Positions 26,212-35,437 of a stretch of DNA of 64,000 nucleotides are shown one piece after another. Positions within the stretch are counted from its first letter, which is position 1; each line of letters opens with the position of its first letter. The stretch comes from a bacterium (lineage in GTDB: Bacteria; Bacillota; Clostridia; Lachnospirales; Lachnospiraceae): assembly GCA_030539495.1 (NCBI GenBank), contig JAUNRX010000001.1, positions 62,001-126,000 on the forward strand. Reading direction: 5' to 3'. The notes under the pieces were generated by a model, which was not told the DNA's origin, ran no database searches, and saw only the letters and a program-made list of their open reading frames with translations. Position numbers and translations under genes: made by a program.

Positions 26212-27624
26212 ATGGTTGAGCATGAAGTGAAAAGAGGAGGATCTAAGACAGTTGTAAGTATTACAATTAAGGAGTCCTCACAGTTTAATGAATTTCAATA
26301 TCGTATGCTGAAAGAAAATCAGGTAGAGGGCATATTGAAGGTGGAACGATCCATTCAAAATGAAACAGTAGTTTATGATTATGATATATCAGGAATGCAG
26401 TCTTTCGAAGAAAGAAATCAAGGTAAGAAGTTAAACATTATGGAAATCAAGGAGTTATATACAAAAGTATTATCCACATTATTACTTGCAGAGGAGTATT
26501 TTTTGGAGAAAGACAGCTTTATTATTGGACAAGAGTTTATTTATTTTTTAGCAGCAAGCCGAGCTTATGGAGTGATCTACTGTCCAGAGTATAAGAGGGA
26601 GATTAAAGAACAGTTTGCAGATTTAACAGAATATATAATCAATCATATTGGATATGAGGAACAATCTGGAGTAGCCATGGTATATGAGCTGTTTAAGATG
26701 TTTCGAGATGGACATTCTACTCTTAAGGACATCCTTACGTATCTTAATGAAGGTCAAAGAAGACCAGAGATGCCTAATCAAATGCAAAGCCAAGTATCAT
26801 CAAATCCTATGTGTAATCAAGGAGGTGGATCAGTGGGATATCAGAATCCAATCGCTTCACAAATGAATAATCCCGTACAGCCAGCAAAGATACAGCAGCA
26901 AAATAGCTATAAGCCAATGAGTTCAAAAGAGCAAGCACCAGAGAGGCAGCAGGAAAATGGGTTTTCTAGTAAGAAGCTATTATTATACTGTGGAAGTATT
27001 TGTGTCGGTCTTGGTATATTTTTAGCACTTTATTTGTCAGGGATGCTATTTGTGGGACATACAAAGAAGCTAGATACTTCAAAACTATTCGGGATAGTAC
27101 TCTTATTAGGAACTGTAGTTGGATATGCATGTTATCGAATCAATCAAATGAAGGTAGAGGAAAAGCCAAAGCAGAAAAAAGAAAAGAAGACGTCGAAACC
27201 GCAGCAAATGTCAATACAGTCCGTGAATGTGATATCTCAACAGATGCCAGCACAGGAACCGGTTAATATGATGCCTCAGCAGATGCCAGTGCAGCAGCAA
27301 CAGAAATCTTATGCTGGAACCAATCATAAGCAGTACTGTCTGGTAGATGCCGGACCTAGCCATGGGCAGCAGTACATGCTTTATAAGACGCCATATTTAG
27401 TTGGAAAGTCTTCCGAGCAGGTGGATGGGGTAATCTATAGTGAGGCAGTCAGCAGAGTACATGCAGAATTTATTATTGAAAATAATCAGCTTTATGTGAT
27501 GGATATGTCGTCTACCAATGGAACATATGTAAATCGAAGAAAGATCGGCAGTAATCAACGAATTCCAGTAAACCCAGGTGATGAAATTCGAATTGCAGAT
27601 AAGCAGTTTCAGCTCATTTCATAG
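26212..27624 (+). CDS. DUF6382-FHA membrane protein at the end of the Tad operon
   Basis: Protein of 470 residues. ATG 26212 was chosen because GGGTGAT ends 3 nt before it; an ATG four codons earlier has no ribosome site. An N-terminal cytosolic domain (about 1-180) resembles DUF6382. A Gln/Pro-rich linker follows, then two membrane helices (about 250-275 and 285-305), a second Gln/Pro/Met-rich linker and a C-terminal FHA domain (GKSSEQVDGVIYSEAVSRVH; STNGTYVNRRKI). FHA domains bind phosphothreonine, so the pilus machine may be linked to Ser/Thr kinase signalling. No kinase is encoded in the window. Confidence 0.85.
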   Translation: MVEHEVKRGGSKTVVSITIKESSQFNEFQYRMLKENQVEGILKVERSIQNETVVYDYDISGMQSFEERNQGKKLNIMEIKELYTKVLSTLLLAEEYFLEKDSFIIGQEFIYFLAASRAYGVIYCPEYKREIKEQFADLTEYIINHIGYEEQSGVAMVYELFKMFRDGHSTLKDILTYLNEGQRRPEMPNQMQSQVSSNPMCNQGGGSVGYQNPIASQMNNPVQPAKIQQQNSYKPMSSKEQAPERQQENGFSSKKLLLYCGSICVGLGIFLALYLSGMLFVGHTKKLDTSKLFGIVLLLGTVVGYACYRINQMKVEEKPKQKKEKKTSKPQQMSIQSVNVISQQMPAQEPVNMMPQQMPVQQQQKSYAGTNHKQYCLVDAGPSHGQQYMLYKTPYLVGKSSEQVDGVIYSEAVSRVHAEFIIENNQLYVMDMSSTNGTYVNRRKIGSNQRIPVNPGDEIRIADKQFQLIS

Positions 27625-27662
27625 TAGAGAGTTAAGAAAAGATTTACTAACGAAGTCTTGCA

Positions 27663-27676
27663 CTTTATGCTATAAT
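27663..27676 (+). promoter_or_regulatory. Extended -10 promoter before the rhomboid gene
   Basis: TGCTATAAT (27668-27676) is an extended -10 element. No good -35 lies at 16-18 bp. It would start a transcript for the rhomboid and following genes. Confidence 0.5.
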
Positions 27677-27711
27677 AAACGCAAAGAATGTCATAAAGGT
27701 AGGAGGCTTCT

Positions 27712-28791
27712 ATGTTAGTTGATTTGAAGCATTTCTTTATGCAACGATCTTATAAAGAAATGAACACAAACAGCAATCTGTTAACGGTATTATATCAGCC
27801 AGATGGTGAAGATGTACTGGTGCTTGTGTTAAATGATTTGGTATCTGGAATAGAGGCAACAAAAGAGCAGTACGATCATGTATTATGGCAAGTAGAGCAG
27901 GCATTTTATAAAAATGGATTTAGAAATGTGAACATATTAAGTATTATTTGCACCAAAAATATAGATCGAGTAAAAGTATTTTGTTCAGCAGATGCATATA
28001 CCCATTGGATTATTGATCAAAATACAAAACGAGTATTAATCTATGAAAATCAGCAGCGCGGCTACTGGGAGATACAAAAGCAGATAGAGCAGTTTTTAGA
28101 GGGAAAAGCACAGCCAGTAAGGGAGCCTGTCTACACAAATTATGGACAGACAAAAGAGACATTAGCAAGTAAGGCAAAGAGGTTGTACTATCGATATCCA
28201 GTCGTAACCATAGGTCTTGTAGTCGCCAATGTAATTGTATTTCTATTATGTGCATTAACAGGATCCACAGAGGATACCATGCATCTATATGATTGGGGAG
28301 CAAGTGCTTATGGTGCAGTTGTTAATGAGCATGAGTATTATCGATTATTTACGGCAATGTTCTTACATGCAGGACCGGAACATCTCATTAATAATATGTT
28401 TGTTTTGATCATTATTGGTGAACGTTTAGAAAAGATATTAGGTAAGATTCGATATACTTTGGTATATCTAGTTACTGGATTAGCGGCATCAGTAGGCTCA
28501 ATTATTTATTATCAGTTAATTGGCGAGAATGTGGTCGGTGTTGGTGCATCGGGTGCAATCTTTGGTGTTATCGGTGGTATTTTTTATATGGTAGTCCGAT
28601 ATCGTGGAAGACAGACTGGAATTACCACAAATCGAATGATATTATTTTTGATGTTAAGTTTATATAGTGGAGTCAGCAATGCTTCGCAAGTTGATAATAC
28701 TGCCCATGTAGTGGGATGTCTATCAGGTATTATTATGACATTTATTATGGATGAATTACAAAGAAGAAAAGGGACTAGGAGAAATAAATGA
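27712..28791 (+). CDS. Rhomboid-family intramembrane serine protease
   Basis: Membrane protease of 359 residues. About 150 N-terminal cytosolic residues precede six or seven helices. The signature features are HAGPEHLINNMF (about residue 222), the catalytic serine in GASGAIFG (about residue 281) and the catalytic His in NTAHVVGCLSG (about residue 331). It could release membrane-bound surface proteins; the substrate is unknown. It overlaps the next gene by 4 bp, so the two are probably co-transcribed. Confidence 0.93.
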   Translation: MLVDLKHFFMQRSYKEMNTNSNLLTVLYQPDGEDVLVLVLNDLVSGIEATKEQYDHVLWQVEQAFYKNGFRNVNILSIICTKNIDRVKVFCSADAYTHWIIDQNTKRVLIYENQQRGYWEIQKQIEQFLEGKAQPVREPVYTNYGQTKETLASKAKRLYYRYPVVTIGLVVANVIVFLLCALTGSTEDTMHLYDWGASAYGAVVNEHEYYRLFTAMFLHAGPEHLINNMFVLIIIGERLEKILGKIRYTLVYLVTGLAASVGSIIYYQLIGENVVGVGASGAIFGVIGGIFYMVVRYRGRQTGITTNRMILFLMLSLYSGVSNASQVDNTAHVVGCLSGIIMTFIMDELQRRKGTRRNK

Positions 28792-29774
28792 AGATAAATG
28801 TTTATTATGGCGGACGAGGAATTATCGAAGATCCAACATTATTCGTAGTAAATAAGTTAATCGAGGTATTAGAAGAACTTCGAGTAGAGGTGGAGCGTTT
28901 TAATCTTTATGAAGAGAAGAATACAATCAGTATGCTGCCTCAGACATTAAAGGATGCGGATGGAGTAATTTTAGCAACTACAGTAGAGTGGTTGGGAATT
29001 GGCGGCTATATGCAGCAGTTCTTAGATGCATGCTGGTTCTATGCAGATAAAGAGAAAATGGAAAAGTTATATATGCTTCCTGTCGTATTATCGACTACTT
29101 ATGGGGAACGTGATGCAGAAAATACTTTGATTAAGTCATGGGAGATGCTTGGTGGAAAGATTCAGCCAGGTTTATGTGCTTATGTTAAGGATCATGTTGA
29201 ATTTGAAACAAATAGTGAGAATGTAAAGCATATTGAAAAGTATGCAGAAGACCTATATCGTGCAGTGAATAAGAAGGTAAAAGTATTCCCAAATAGCCAG
29301 ATTGCAATGAAGCAAAATGTACTTCGTAATATTTCTCTAGAATTAACTCCTCAAGAAAGTGAACAGCTATCCATGTATGTATCTGATGATACGTATATCA
29401 AAAAGCAGAAGGAAGACATTCAGGAATTAACAGAGTTATTTAAAGGCATGCTTTCCGATGTAAAGCCTTCTGATACAGAGTTTGTAAACGAATTTGAAGC
29501 AGCTTATAAGCCTTTAGAGGGATTTAAGGCTGTATATTCTATCTTTATGCAGGATACAGATAAGAATCTGTTGATTGAAGCAGATAATGCTAAGATTTCT
29601 GTATATTATGGAGAAACTGAGGACGCCGATGTAATTGCAAGAACGACACGTGACGTGGTACAGAAGATTATAACTGCACAGGTATCGTTCCAAAATGCCT
29701 TTATGACAGGAGAAATTGCTGCAAAAGGTAACTTTAAAATATTACGAAATTTCGACTCAATTTTTGAGTTCTAA
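28788..29774 (+). CDS. Flavodoxin-like / SCP2 domain fusion protein
   Basis: Protein of 328 residues. The N-terminal half resembles a flavodoxin or NADPH-dependent FMN reductase fold (KINVYYGGRGIIEDP, DADGVILATTVEWLG, VVLSTTYGERDAENT). The C-terminal 100 residues (YSIFMQDTDKNLLIEADNAKISVYYG ... QVSFQNAFMTGEIAAKGNF) fit the SCP2 sterol/lipid-binding fold, including the usual AFMTGEIAAKG box. A redox role on a bound hydrophobic compound is possible but unproven. Confidence 0.75.
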   Translation: MKINVYYGGRGIIEDPTLFVVNKLIEVLEELRVEVERFNLYEEKNTISMLPQTLKDADGVILATTVEWLGIGGYMQQFLDACWFYADKEKMEKLYMLPVVLSTTYGERDAENTLIKSWEMLGGKIQPGLCAYVKDHVEFETNSENVKHIEKYAEDLYRAVNKKVKVFPNSQIAMKQNVLRNISLELTPQESEQLSMYVSDDTYIKKQKEDIQELTELFKGMLSDVKPSDTEFVNEFEAAYKPLEGFKAVYSIFMQDTDKNLLIEADNAKISVYYGETEDADVIARTTRDVVQKIITAQVSFQNAFMTGEIAAKGNFKILRNFDSIFEF

Positions 29775-29800
29775 ATAAAAATATTTGAGTTTATCACACA

Positions 29801-29845
29801 TAGTAAATTATATATCTACAAATACTACCGGTATATAATTTACTA
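29801..29845 (+). repeat. 14-bp perfect inverted repeat before the YtvI-like gene
   Basis: TAGTAAATTATATA (29801-29814) pairs perfectly with TATATAATTTACTA (29832-29845) across a 17-nt loop. No T tract follows. It could be a regulator binding site or a weak stem at the 5' end of the ytvI-like mRNA. Confidence 0.6.
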
Positions 29846-29858
29846 GTGAGGTGATAGC

Positions 29859-30947
29859 TTGAAACTGAATAACAGATCAAAATTACAAAGACAGCTTTTC
29901 TTAATTGCTATTACCTCCATTGGAGTGTTTATTGCATTTCGGTACTTCTTACCACTAATTTTCCCATTTATTTTTGCATACCTTATTATGAGGCTGATCC
30001 TTCCTATTGTTCGGTTTTTAAAAGAAAAGTTGCATTGTCCAGTAATCCTAGGCAGCATTATTTCGCTCTTAGTAACGGTTGGTGCACTAGGCAGTGGTAT
30101 CTTTTATGTATTATGTGTAGTGTTGGAACAGTTAAGAGGATTTCTTAGGAACATACCAATCTATACTCAGATTGTAGTTACAAACTTAGATTTAATTTGC
30201 TGTAAATGTGACTGCTTATTGGGATTTACGGATGGAACAGCATATAATTATCTTTTTGACCATATGAGCTCGGTATGGGGCTTGGTCAAACAAGTTACAC
30301 TTCCTGTAATCTCTACTCATACATTGAGTATTTTTTGGGGAATTATTGGATTTATCTCCATACTATTTATTATCATTATCGCAGTCATCAATATGATTTT
30401 GGATTATGACAGTATACGTTCTAGTTATTTACAAAGTGAGTTATATCAAACGATTTCTCCGGTTACTAGTAAGTTAGCTAAAGTTGGTGTTGCCTATATA
30501 AAGACGCAGTTAATTATTATGTTTATTAACAGCGTTATTTTGGTGAGCGGTTTTTACTTTATTGGATCACCTTATGCTTGGCTTGCCGGCATTGGTATTG
30601 CGATTATGGATGCATTTCCGGTAGTGGGAAGCGGGCTGTTCTTAATTCCTATTGCTGCAATCAAATTAGTTGGAGGAAGGTATTTTGCAGCAGCTACTTT
30701 AATTTTATTATATGGCGTATGTGAATTTATCCGTTCTTTAATTGAGCCGAGATTATTAGGGGATCGGATTGGATTAAAACCAATCTTTACACTGATGTCC
30801 ATGTATGTGGGAGTACAGTTATTTGGTGTGATTGGCTTTTTATTAGGACCATTAGCCTTAGTAATTATAAAGACAATCGTTGAAGAGACACAAAATGCTG
30901 GAAAAGAGGAGAAGGGTCAAGCAGAAGAGAGTGAACAGCAGAAGTAG
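29859..30947 (+). CDS. ytvI: YtvI-like AI-2E-family permease, sporulation associated
   Basis: Polytopic membrane protein of 362 residues, starting at TTG with GAGGTGAT 3 nt upstream. The C-terminal half carries the family motif IMDAFPVVGSGLFLIPIAAI and the final ELIEPRLLGDRIGLKP-like box, typical of AI-2E/PerM permeases and closest in layout to the sporulation protein YtvI. The transported substrate is unknown. A Glu/Gln-rich tail ends the protein. Confidence 0.8.
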   Translation: MKLNNRSKLQRQLFLIAITSIGVFIAFRYFLPLIFPFIFAYLIMRLILPIVRFLKEKLHCPVILGSIISLLVTVGALGSGIFYVLCVVLEQLRGFLRNIPIYTQIVVTNLDLICCKCDCLLGFTDGTAYNYLFDHMSSVWGLVKQVTLPVISTHTLSIFWGIIGFISILFIIIIAVINMILDYDSIRSSYLQSELYQTISPVTSKLAKVGVAYIKTQLIIMFINSVILVSGFYFIGSPYAWLAGIGIAIMDAFPVVGSGLFLIPIAAIKLVGGRYFAAATLILLYGVCEFIRSLIEPRLLGDRIGLKPIFTLMSMYVGVQLFGVIGFLLGPLALVIIKTIVEETQNAGKEEKGQAEESEQQK

Positions 30948-30968
30948 GTGGATTTTTGGACTTAAATC

Positions 30969-30997
30969 TTGACAAAAGTGGGGAGTTAACTTAAAAT
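30969..30997 (+). promoter_or_regulatory. Promoter of the proS T-box transcript
   Basis: TTGACA (30969-30974) and TAAAAT (30992-30997) are separated by 17 bp, close to a consensus housekeeping promoter. Confidence 0.8.
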
Positions 30998-31002
30998 CAA
31001 GC

Positions 31003-31232
31003 TATATAAGGCGTCGAAAAGGATTAGTAGGATATTTATGCTTTTAAAGAGAGAGAATCAGTTGGTGAGAGATTCTTAAAGAACAGATATTTGAACCTAC
31101 CTTGGAGCTCTGTATGAAAATACAGCGTATTTCCTGCGTTATTGGATGAAAAGAGAGTAACAAAAAGTTACTAAATAGGGTGGTACCGCCGAGTCTTTCG
31201 GTCCCTTGTGGACGTGAGTAGACTTTTTTTTA
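31003..31232 (+). promoter_or_regulatory. T-box leader, proline specific
   Basis: Stem I contains the apical TTGGTGAGAG box and the specifier loop TTGAACCTACC with the Pro codon CCT at 31096-31098. The T-box sequence AGGGTGGTACCGCC (about 31177-31190) is canonical. AGTCT (31192-31196) pairs with AGACT (31220-31224) around a GTCC/GGAC stem, followed by eight T residues, to form the terminator. Uncharged tRNA-Pro should allow read-through into proS. Confidence 0.95.
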
Positions 31233-31323
31233 TGCTTAAAATCAGAGTACTCATATCCGAAATGTGAAACTATAGTCTGTACAGTGCAGACTGTTGAGCC
31301 AACAAGAAAGGAAGACAATTATT

Positions 31324-32763
31324 ATGGGAAACAATAATAAAAAATTAGTAGAAGCCATTACACCTATGGCAGATGATTTTGCACAATGGTATACAGACGT
31401 TGTTAAAAAAGCAGAATTAATCGATTATTCAAGCGTTAGAGGATGTATGATTTTTAGACCAAATGGTTATGCATTATGGGAAAACATCCAAAAGAACTTA
31501 GATGCTAAATTCAAGGAAACAGGCGTAGAAAACGTTTATATGCCTATGTTCATTCCAGAAAGCTTATTACAAAAAGAAAAAGATCACGTAGAAGGTTTCG
31601 CTCCTGAAGTTGCTTGGGTTACTCATGGTGGATTAGAACCATTACAAGAAAGATTATGTGTTCGTCCAACTTCTGAAACATTATTCTGTGATTTATATTC
31701 TAATATTGTTCAATCATATAGAGATTTACCTAAATTATATAACCAATGGTGTTCCGTTGTACGTTGGGAAAAGACAACTCGTCCATTCCTTCGTTCTATG
31801 GAATTCTTATGGCAAGAAGGCCATACAGCACATGCTACAGCAGAAGAAGCAGAAGAAAGAACAGTTCAAATGCTTAACTTATATGCTGATTTCTGTGAAA
31901 ACGTACTTGCAATCCCAATGATCAAAGGTCGTAAAACAGATAAAGAAAAATTTGCTGGTGCGCACTCTACTTACACAATTGAAGCACTTATGCATGATGG
32001 TAAAGCACTTCAATCTGGTACTAGCCATAACTTCGGTGATGGATTTGCTCACGCATTCAACATCCAATACACTGACAAACAAAATAAACTTCAATATGTT
32101 CACCAAACTTCTTGGGGTATGTCCACAAGAATTATCGGTGCGATCATCATGGTTCATGGGGATGATTCAGGTTTAGTATTACCTCCAAGAATCGCTCCAA
32201 CTCAAGTAATGATCATTCCTATTGCACAACATAAAGAAGGCGTACTTGAAAAAGCAGCTGAATTAAAAGAACAATTATCTAACAAATTCCGCGTAAATGT
32301 GGATGCAACAGATAAGAGTCCAGGCTGGAAATTCTCTGAACAAGAAATCAAAGGTATCCCAGTTCGTATCGAAATCGGACCAAAAGATATCGAAGCTAAC
32401 CAAGCAGTTATCGTTCGTCGTGACACAAGAGAAAAACTTGTTGTTTCTTTAGATGAAATCGAAACTAAACTTGGTGAAGTGTTAGAACAAATGCAATCTG
32501 ACATGCTTGAAAGAGCAAGAGCTCATAGAGATTCTCACACTTATGAAGCTACAACTTACGAAGACTTTAAGAAAACAGTGGAAGAAAAACCTGGTTTCGT
32601 AAAAGCTATGTGGTGTGGCGATGTAGAATGTGAAAACAAGATCAAAGAAGATACTGGCGCAACTTCTCGTTGTATGCCATTTAAACAAGAACAATTATCT
32701 GAAACTTGTGTTTGCTGTGGAAAACCTGCGAAAGCTATGGTTTACTGGGGCAGAGCATATTAG
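31324..32763 (+). CDS. proS: Prolyl-tRNA synthetase, archaeal/eukaryal-like short type
   Basis: Enzyme of 479 residues, the length of type 3 ProRS without the editing insertion. It shows class II motifs ([43 protein letters not shown]) and a C-terminal zinc-like part ([12 protein letters not shown]...[18 protein letters not shown]). ATG 31324 has AAAGGAAG in front. It charges tRNA-Pro and is controlled by a Pro T-box. Its codons end in C more often than in most neighbours, as expected for strong expression. Confidence 0.97.
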   Translation: MGNNNKKLVEAITPMADDFAQWYTDVVKKAELIDYSSVRGCMIFRPNGYALWENIQKNLDAKFKETGVENVYMPMFIPESLLQKEKDHVEGFAPEVAWVTHGGLEPLQERLCVRPTSETLFCDLYSNIVQSYRDLPKLYNQWCSVVRWEKTTRPFLRSMEFLWQEGHTAHATAEEAEERTVQMLNLYADFCENVLAIPMIKGRKTDKEKFAGAHSTYTIEALMHDGKALQSGTSHNFGDGFAHAFNIQYTDKQNKLQYVHQTSWGMSTRIIGAIIMVHGDDSGLVLPPRIAPTQVMIIPIAQHKEGVLEKAAELKEQLSNKFRVNVDATDKSPGWKFSEQEIKGIPVRIEIGPKDIEANQAVIVRRDTREKLVVSLDEIETKLGEVLEQMQSDMLERARAHRDSHTYEATTYEDFKKTVEEKPGFVKAMWCGDVECENKIKEDTGATSRCMPFKQEQLSETCVCCGKPAKAMVYWGRAY

Positions 32764-32776
32764 AAATAGGTTCTTT

Positions 32777-32825
32777 ATAGGAAAAAGCCCTCTGATAGCT
32801 TAGACTATCCGGGGGCTTTTCTTTT
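32777..32825 (+). terminator. Intrinsic terminator of proS
   Basis: AAAAGCCC...GATAG pairs with CTATC...GGGGCTTTT (about 32781-32821), followed by TCTTTT. Confidence 0.85.
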
Positions 32826-32984
32826 ATGTATTGACTTAGTAAAGTGGCTCTTCTATAAAGATTACAATAGTGGGAGTTATTTCATAAGGAGAAGACACTT
32901 TATTGTATTTTTACTATGTAATTCCTTAATCCTACCGAATAAACGAGGAATTAATCGGTAAGAATTAAGAAGTAGATAACTTTA

Positions 32985-33536
32985 TTATTCTCGAATTAAG
33001 GAGAATACATTTGATTTCTTAAGTGATTTCACTAAGAGATAAATGATCAGTGTATTAAGCACCAACATAATGAGTTGAACTGGAAGGCGAATGCCTAAGT
33101 ACCCTATAAATGATGTACCGTAAAGGCATGCTAATACATAGGATTTTAATAAAAAGTCAACGAATAATGTGTTGCAAAATACTGTGAATGATAATCGGAT
33201 TAAAGTAAAGTTCTTGCGATATAAGAAGAACCCGTAAATAAATCCAGTAAGGATTGCACATAGAGTGATTCCTGGTGCGAAAGATCCGCCTGGTTTAATT
33301 ACGAAATTTAATAAATCCACTGCACCTGCTGTGCATGCTCCAACGATAGGACCATATAGGATTCCGATAATTGCAATAGGGACATAGGTGAAACTGATAC
33401 GAATGCTTTCTGTAAGATAGAAAGACATATAGCCTAGGATAATCGATAGTGCCATTAGCATGGAACATGCAGTGAGACATTTCACGCTCTTTAATTCTCT
33501 TGAGCTTGATTTAAACATGGTAATCGTATTTCTCAT
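32985..33536 (-). CDS. folT: Folate ECF transporter S component
   Basis: Membrane protein of 183 residues with about six helices and the S-component pattern CSMLMALSIILGYMSFYL followed by the loop ISFTYVPIAIIGILYGPIVGA. This matches FolT substrate-binding subunits of energy-coupling-factor transporters. Assignment to folate is supported independently by the THF riboswitch in its leader. The shared ECF ATPases and T component are not in the window. The ATG follows AAAGGAGG. Confidence 0.88.
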   Translation of the reverse strand: MRNTITMFKSSSRELKSVKCLTACSMLMALSIILGYMSFYLTESIRISFTYVPIAIIGILYGPIVGACTAGAVDLLNFVIKPGGSFAPGITLCAILTGFIYGFFLYRKNFTLIRLSFTVFCNTLFVDFLLKSYVLACLYGTSFIGYLGIRLPVQLIMLVLNTLIIYLLVKSLKKSNVFSLIRE

Positions 33537-33595
33537 AAAAAAATGACCTCCTTTGCAGACCGAGCGCTACAACAAAGAGGTATAAATATCTATGT

Positions 33596-33698
33596 GTAGC
33601 AGCGGGATGCGAATGTTGTACCGCAAGCGATTGCTTTTCGTCCGCCCAGCAACTCCCCGTCTGGATGGCACTTAACGCACAACGTTCTACTCTGCTTA
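33596..33698 (-). promoter_or_regulatory. Tetrahydrofolate riboswitch upstream of folT
   Basis: Read on the minus strand, the leader contains GCAGAGTAGA, then GCGTTAAGTGCC, ACGGGGAGTTG, CGGTACAACATT and GCATCCCGCTGC, in the order of the THF riboswitch consensus. The outer stem GCAG.../...CTGC closes the fold. Downstream, ACCTCTTTG can pair with the CAAAGGAGGT ribosome site of folT, so control is probably translational. Confidence 0.9.
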
Positions 33699-33726
33699 CT
33701 CTTTTTAATTTATGTGAGCAACGAGT

Positions 33727-33765
33727 CAAAGTCCTGCTTGCACGACCTTGACGACTGCTACTATA
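33727..33765 (-). other. Upstream hairpin in the folT leader
   Basis: On the minus strand GTCAAGGTC pairs with GACTTTGAC (one G-U pair) around a 10-nt loop, just 5' of the riboswitch. Its purpose is unknown; it may stabilise the leader. Confidence 0.6.
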
Positions 33766-33809
33766 ACGAGAGAAAATCACAAAAGTGTTTCCTCTCGTTT
33801 TCGTGTTAA

Positions 33810-33837
33810 AGTATAACACAAGTATGTGATAATGCAA
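33810..33837 (-). promoter_or_regulatory. Promoter of folT
   Basis: On the minus strand TTGCAT (33832-33837) and TATACT (33810-33815) are 16 bp apart. Confidence 0.7.
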
Positions 33838-33854
33838 TATCTTTTTCAAAAATA

Positions 33855-33883
33855 TTGTTTTACAACGTCGAACACATTATAAT
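33855..33883 (+). promoter_or_regulatory. Promoter of cca
   Basis: TTGTTT (33855-33860) and a perfect TATAAT (33878-33883) are 17 bp apart. It diverges from the folT promoter. Confidence 0.75.
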
Positions 33884-33934
33884 GATAGCAACTATGAAAT
33901 ATATGATAATAACACTAGAAGTAGGTAAAAATAT

Positions 33935-35299
33935 ATGAAAATTAAGGTTCCAGAACATGTAGAATATATTATTAATACATTAATGAAAAATGGATTTGAG
34001 GCTTATGCAGTAGGAGGATGTGTGCGTGATACAATTCTTAACCGTATGCCAGGAGACTGGGATATTACAACATCTGCAAAGCCTGAGCAAGTAAAGGAAT
34101 TGTTTAAACGCACCATTGATACTGGAATTGAACATGGGACCGTTACGGTCATGCTTGATAAGATTGGTTATGAGGTTACAACATACCGTATTGATGGAGA
34201 ATATGAGGATAATAGACATCCCAAAAGTGTTGAATTCACAAGTAATTTAGTAGAGGACTTAAAGCGAAGAGATTTTACAATTAATGCAATGGCTTACAAT
34301 GATAAAGATGGAATTGTAGACGAATTCTGTGGCCTGGAAGATATTGAACGAAAAGTAATTCGCTGCGTTGGAACTGCAGGCGATCGTTTTGACGAGGATG
34401 CCCTTCGTATTATGCGAGCAGTTCGTTTTGCTGCACAGCTTGGATTTTCTATTGAAGAAGAGACAAGAAAGGCAATTGAAGAGAAGGCAGTGCATTTAAA
34501 GAATATTAGTGCTGAAAGAATTCGTGTGGAGTTAGTAAAGCTATTAATCTCAGAACATCCAGAGTTACTAGTAACGGCTTATGATCTTGGAATAACAAAA
34601 GTTATGCTTCCAGAGTTTGATTTAATGATGAAAACCGGACAAGCTAATCCACATCATATTTATAATGTTGGAATTCATACGGTTAAGGCAATCGAAGCAA
34701 TGAAAGAGCTTGCAAAAGGAAACTACCCCGATAAGGAATATACAATTCTTTGTCTTACGATGTTGCTTCATGATGCAGGAAAGCCAAAGATGAAGGTGAC
34801 GGATGAGACAGGAAGAGACCGTTTCCATGGACATCCTCAAGAGAGTGCGATTATTGCCAAAGATGTATTACGTCGATTACGATTTGATAACCATACGATT
34901 GATGTAGTCACAAGATTAGTACTAAATCATGATTATCGTATCGAGCCAACTGCTGTGGCGGTTAGAAGAGCATCGAATAAGATTGGTCTTGAGTATATGC
35001 CATATCTATTCCTTGTACAAAGAGCTGATGTTATGGCCCAAAATCCATCCACACAGAAAGAGAAGATGGATAGAATGGAGGAAGTGGAACGACTTTATGC
35101 AGAGTTATGTGAAAAGCAGCATTGTGTACAATTAAAGGACTTAGCGGTAAGCGGAAGAGATTTGATTGAACATGGATTAAAACCAGGAAAAGAGTTGGGA
35201 GAAGTCTTAAATAAACTGCTTGGCATGGTAATTGAACAGCCGGAGCTTAATACAAAGGATCAGTTATTAGATATTTCAGAATCAATTAGAATGTCATAG
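33935..35299 (+). CDS. cca: CCA tRNA nucleotidyltransferase
   Basis: Enzyme of 454 residues of class II. The head domain shows AYAVGGCVRDTIL and the catalytic GDWDITTSA (DxD, about residue 42), then VTTYRIDGEYEDNRHP, RRDFTINAMAYN and the RIMRAVRFAAQLGF box. An HD domain follows (LLHDAGKPK, about residue 280; FHGHPQESA; LNHD). It adds or repairs the CCA end of tRNAs. No operon partner is evident. Confidence 0.96.
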   Translation: MKIKVPEHVEYIINTLMKNGFEAYAVGGCVRDTILNRMPGDWDITTSAKPEQVKELFKRTIDTGIEHGTVTVMLDKIGYEVTTYRIDGEYEDNRHPKSVEFTSNLVEDLKRRDFTINAMAYNDKDGIVDEFCGLEDIERKVIRCVGTAGDRFDEDALRIMRAVRFAAQLGFSIEEETRKAIEEKAVHLKNISAERIRVELVKLLISEHPELLVTAYDLGITKVMLPEFDLMMKTGQANPHHIYNVGIHTVKAIEAMKELAKGNYPDKEYTILCLTMLLHDAGKPKMKVTDETGRDRFHGHPQESAIIAKDVLRRLRFDNHTIDVVTRLVLNHDYRIEPTAVAVRRASNKIGLEYMPYLFLVQRADVMAQNPSTQKEKMDRMEEVERLYAELCEKQHCVQLKDLAVSGRDLIEHGLKPGKELGEVLNKLLGMVIEQPELNTKDQLLDISESIRMS

Positions 35300-35437
35300 T
35301 TTTTAGGAATGAAACCATTTAGAGCCTCATAATATTAAACAAGACATCCATACCGTGATTATTGTCATGCATGTAGCATGACTACTGTAGTGTGCACAAT
35401 TGTTGTAGGATGATTATTTTGATTGGAGGCAATCGAT

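Noticed and set aside
33596..33698. rRNA or tRNA fragment in the GC-rich stretch before folT
   Set aside because: The order of conserved segments matches a THF riboswitch on the minus strand.
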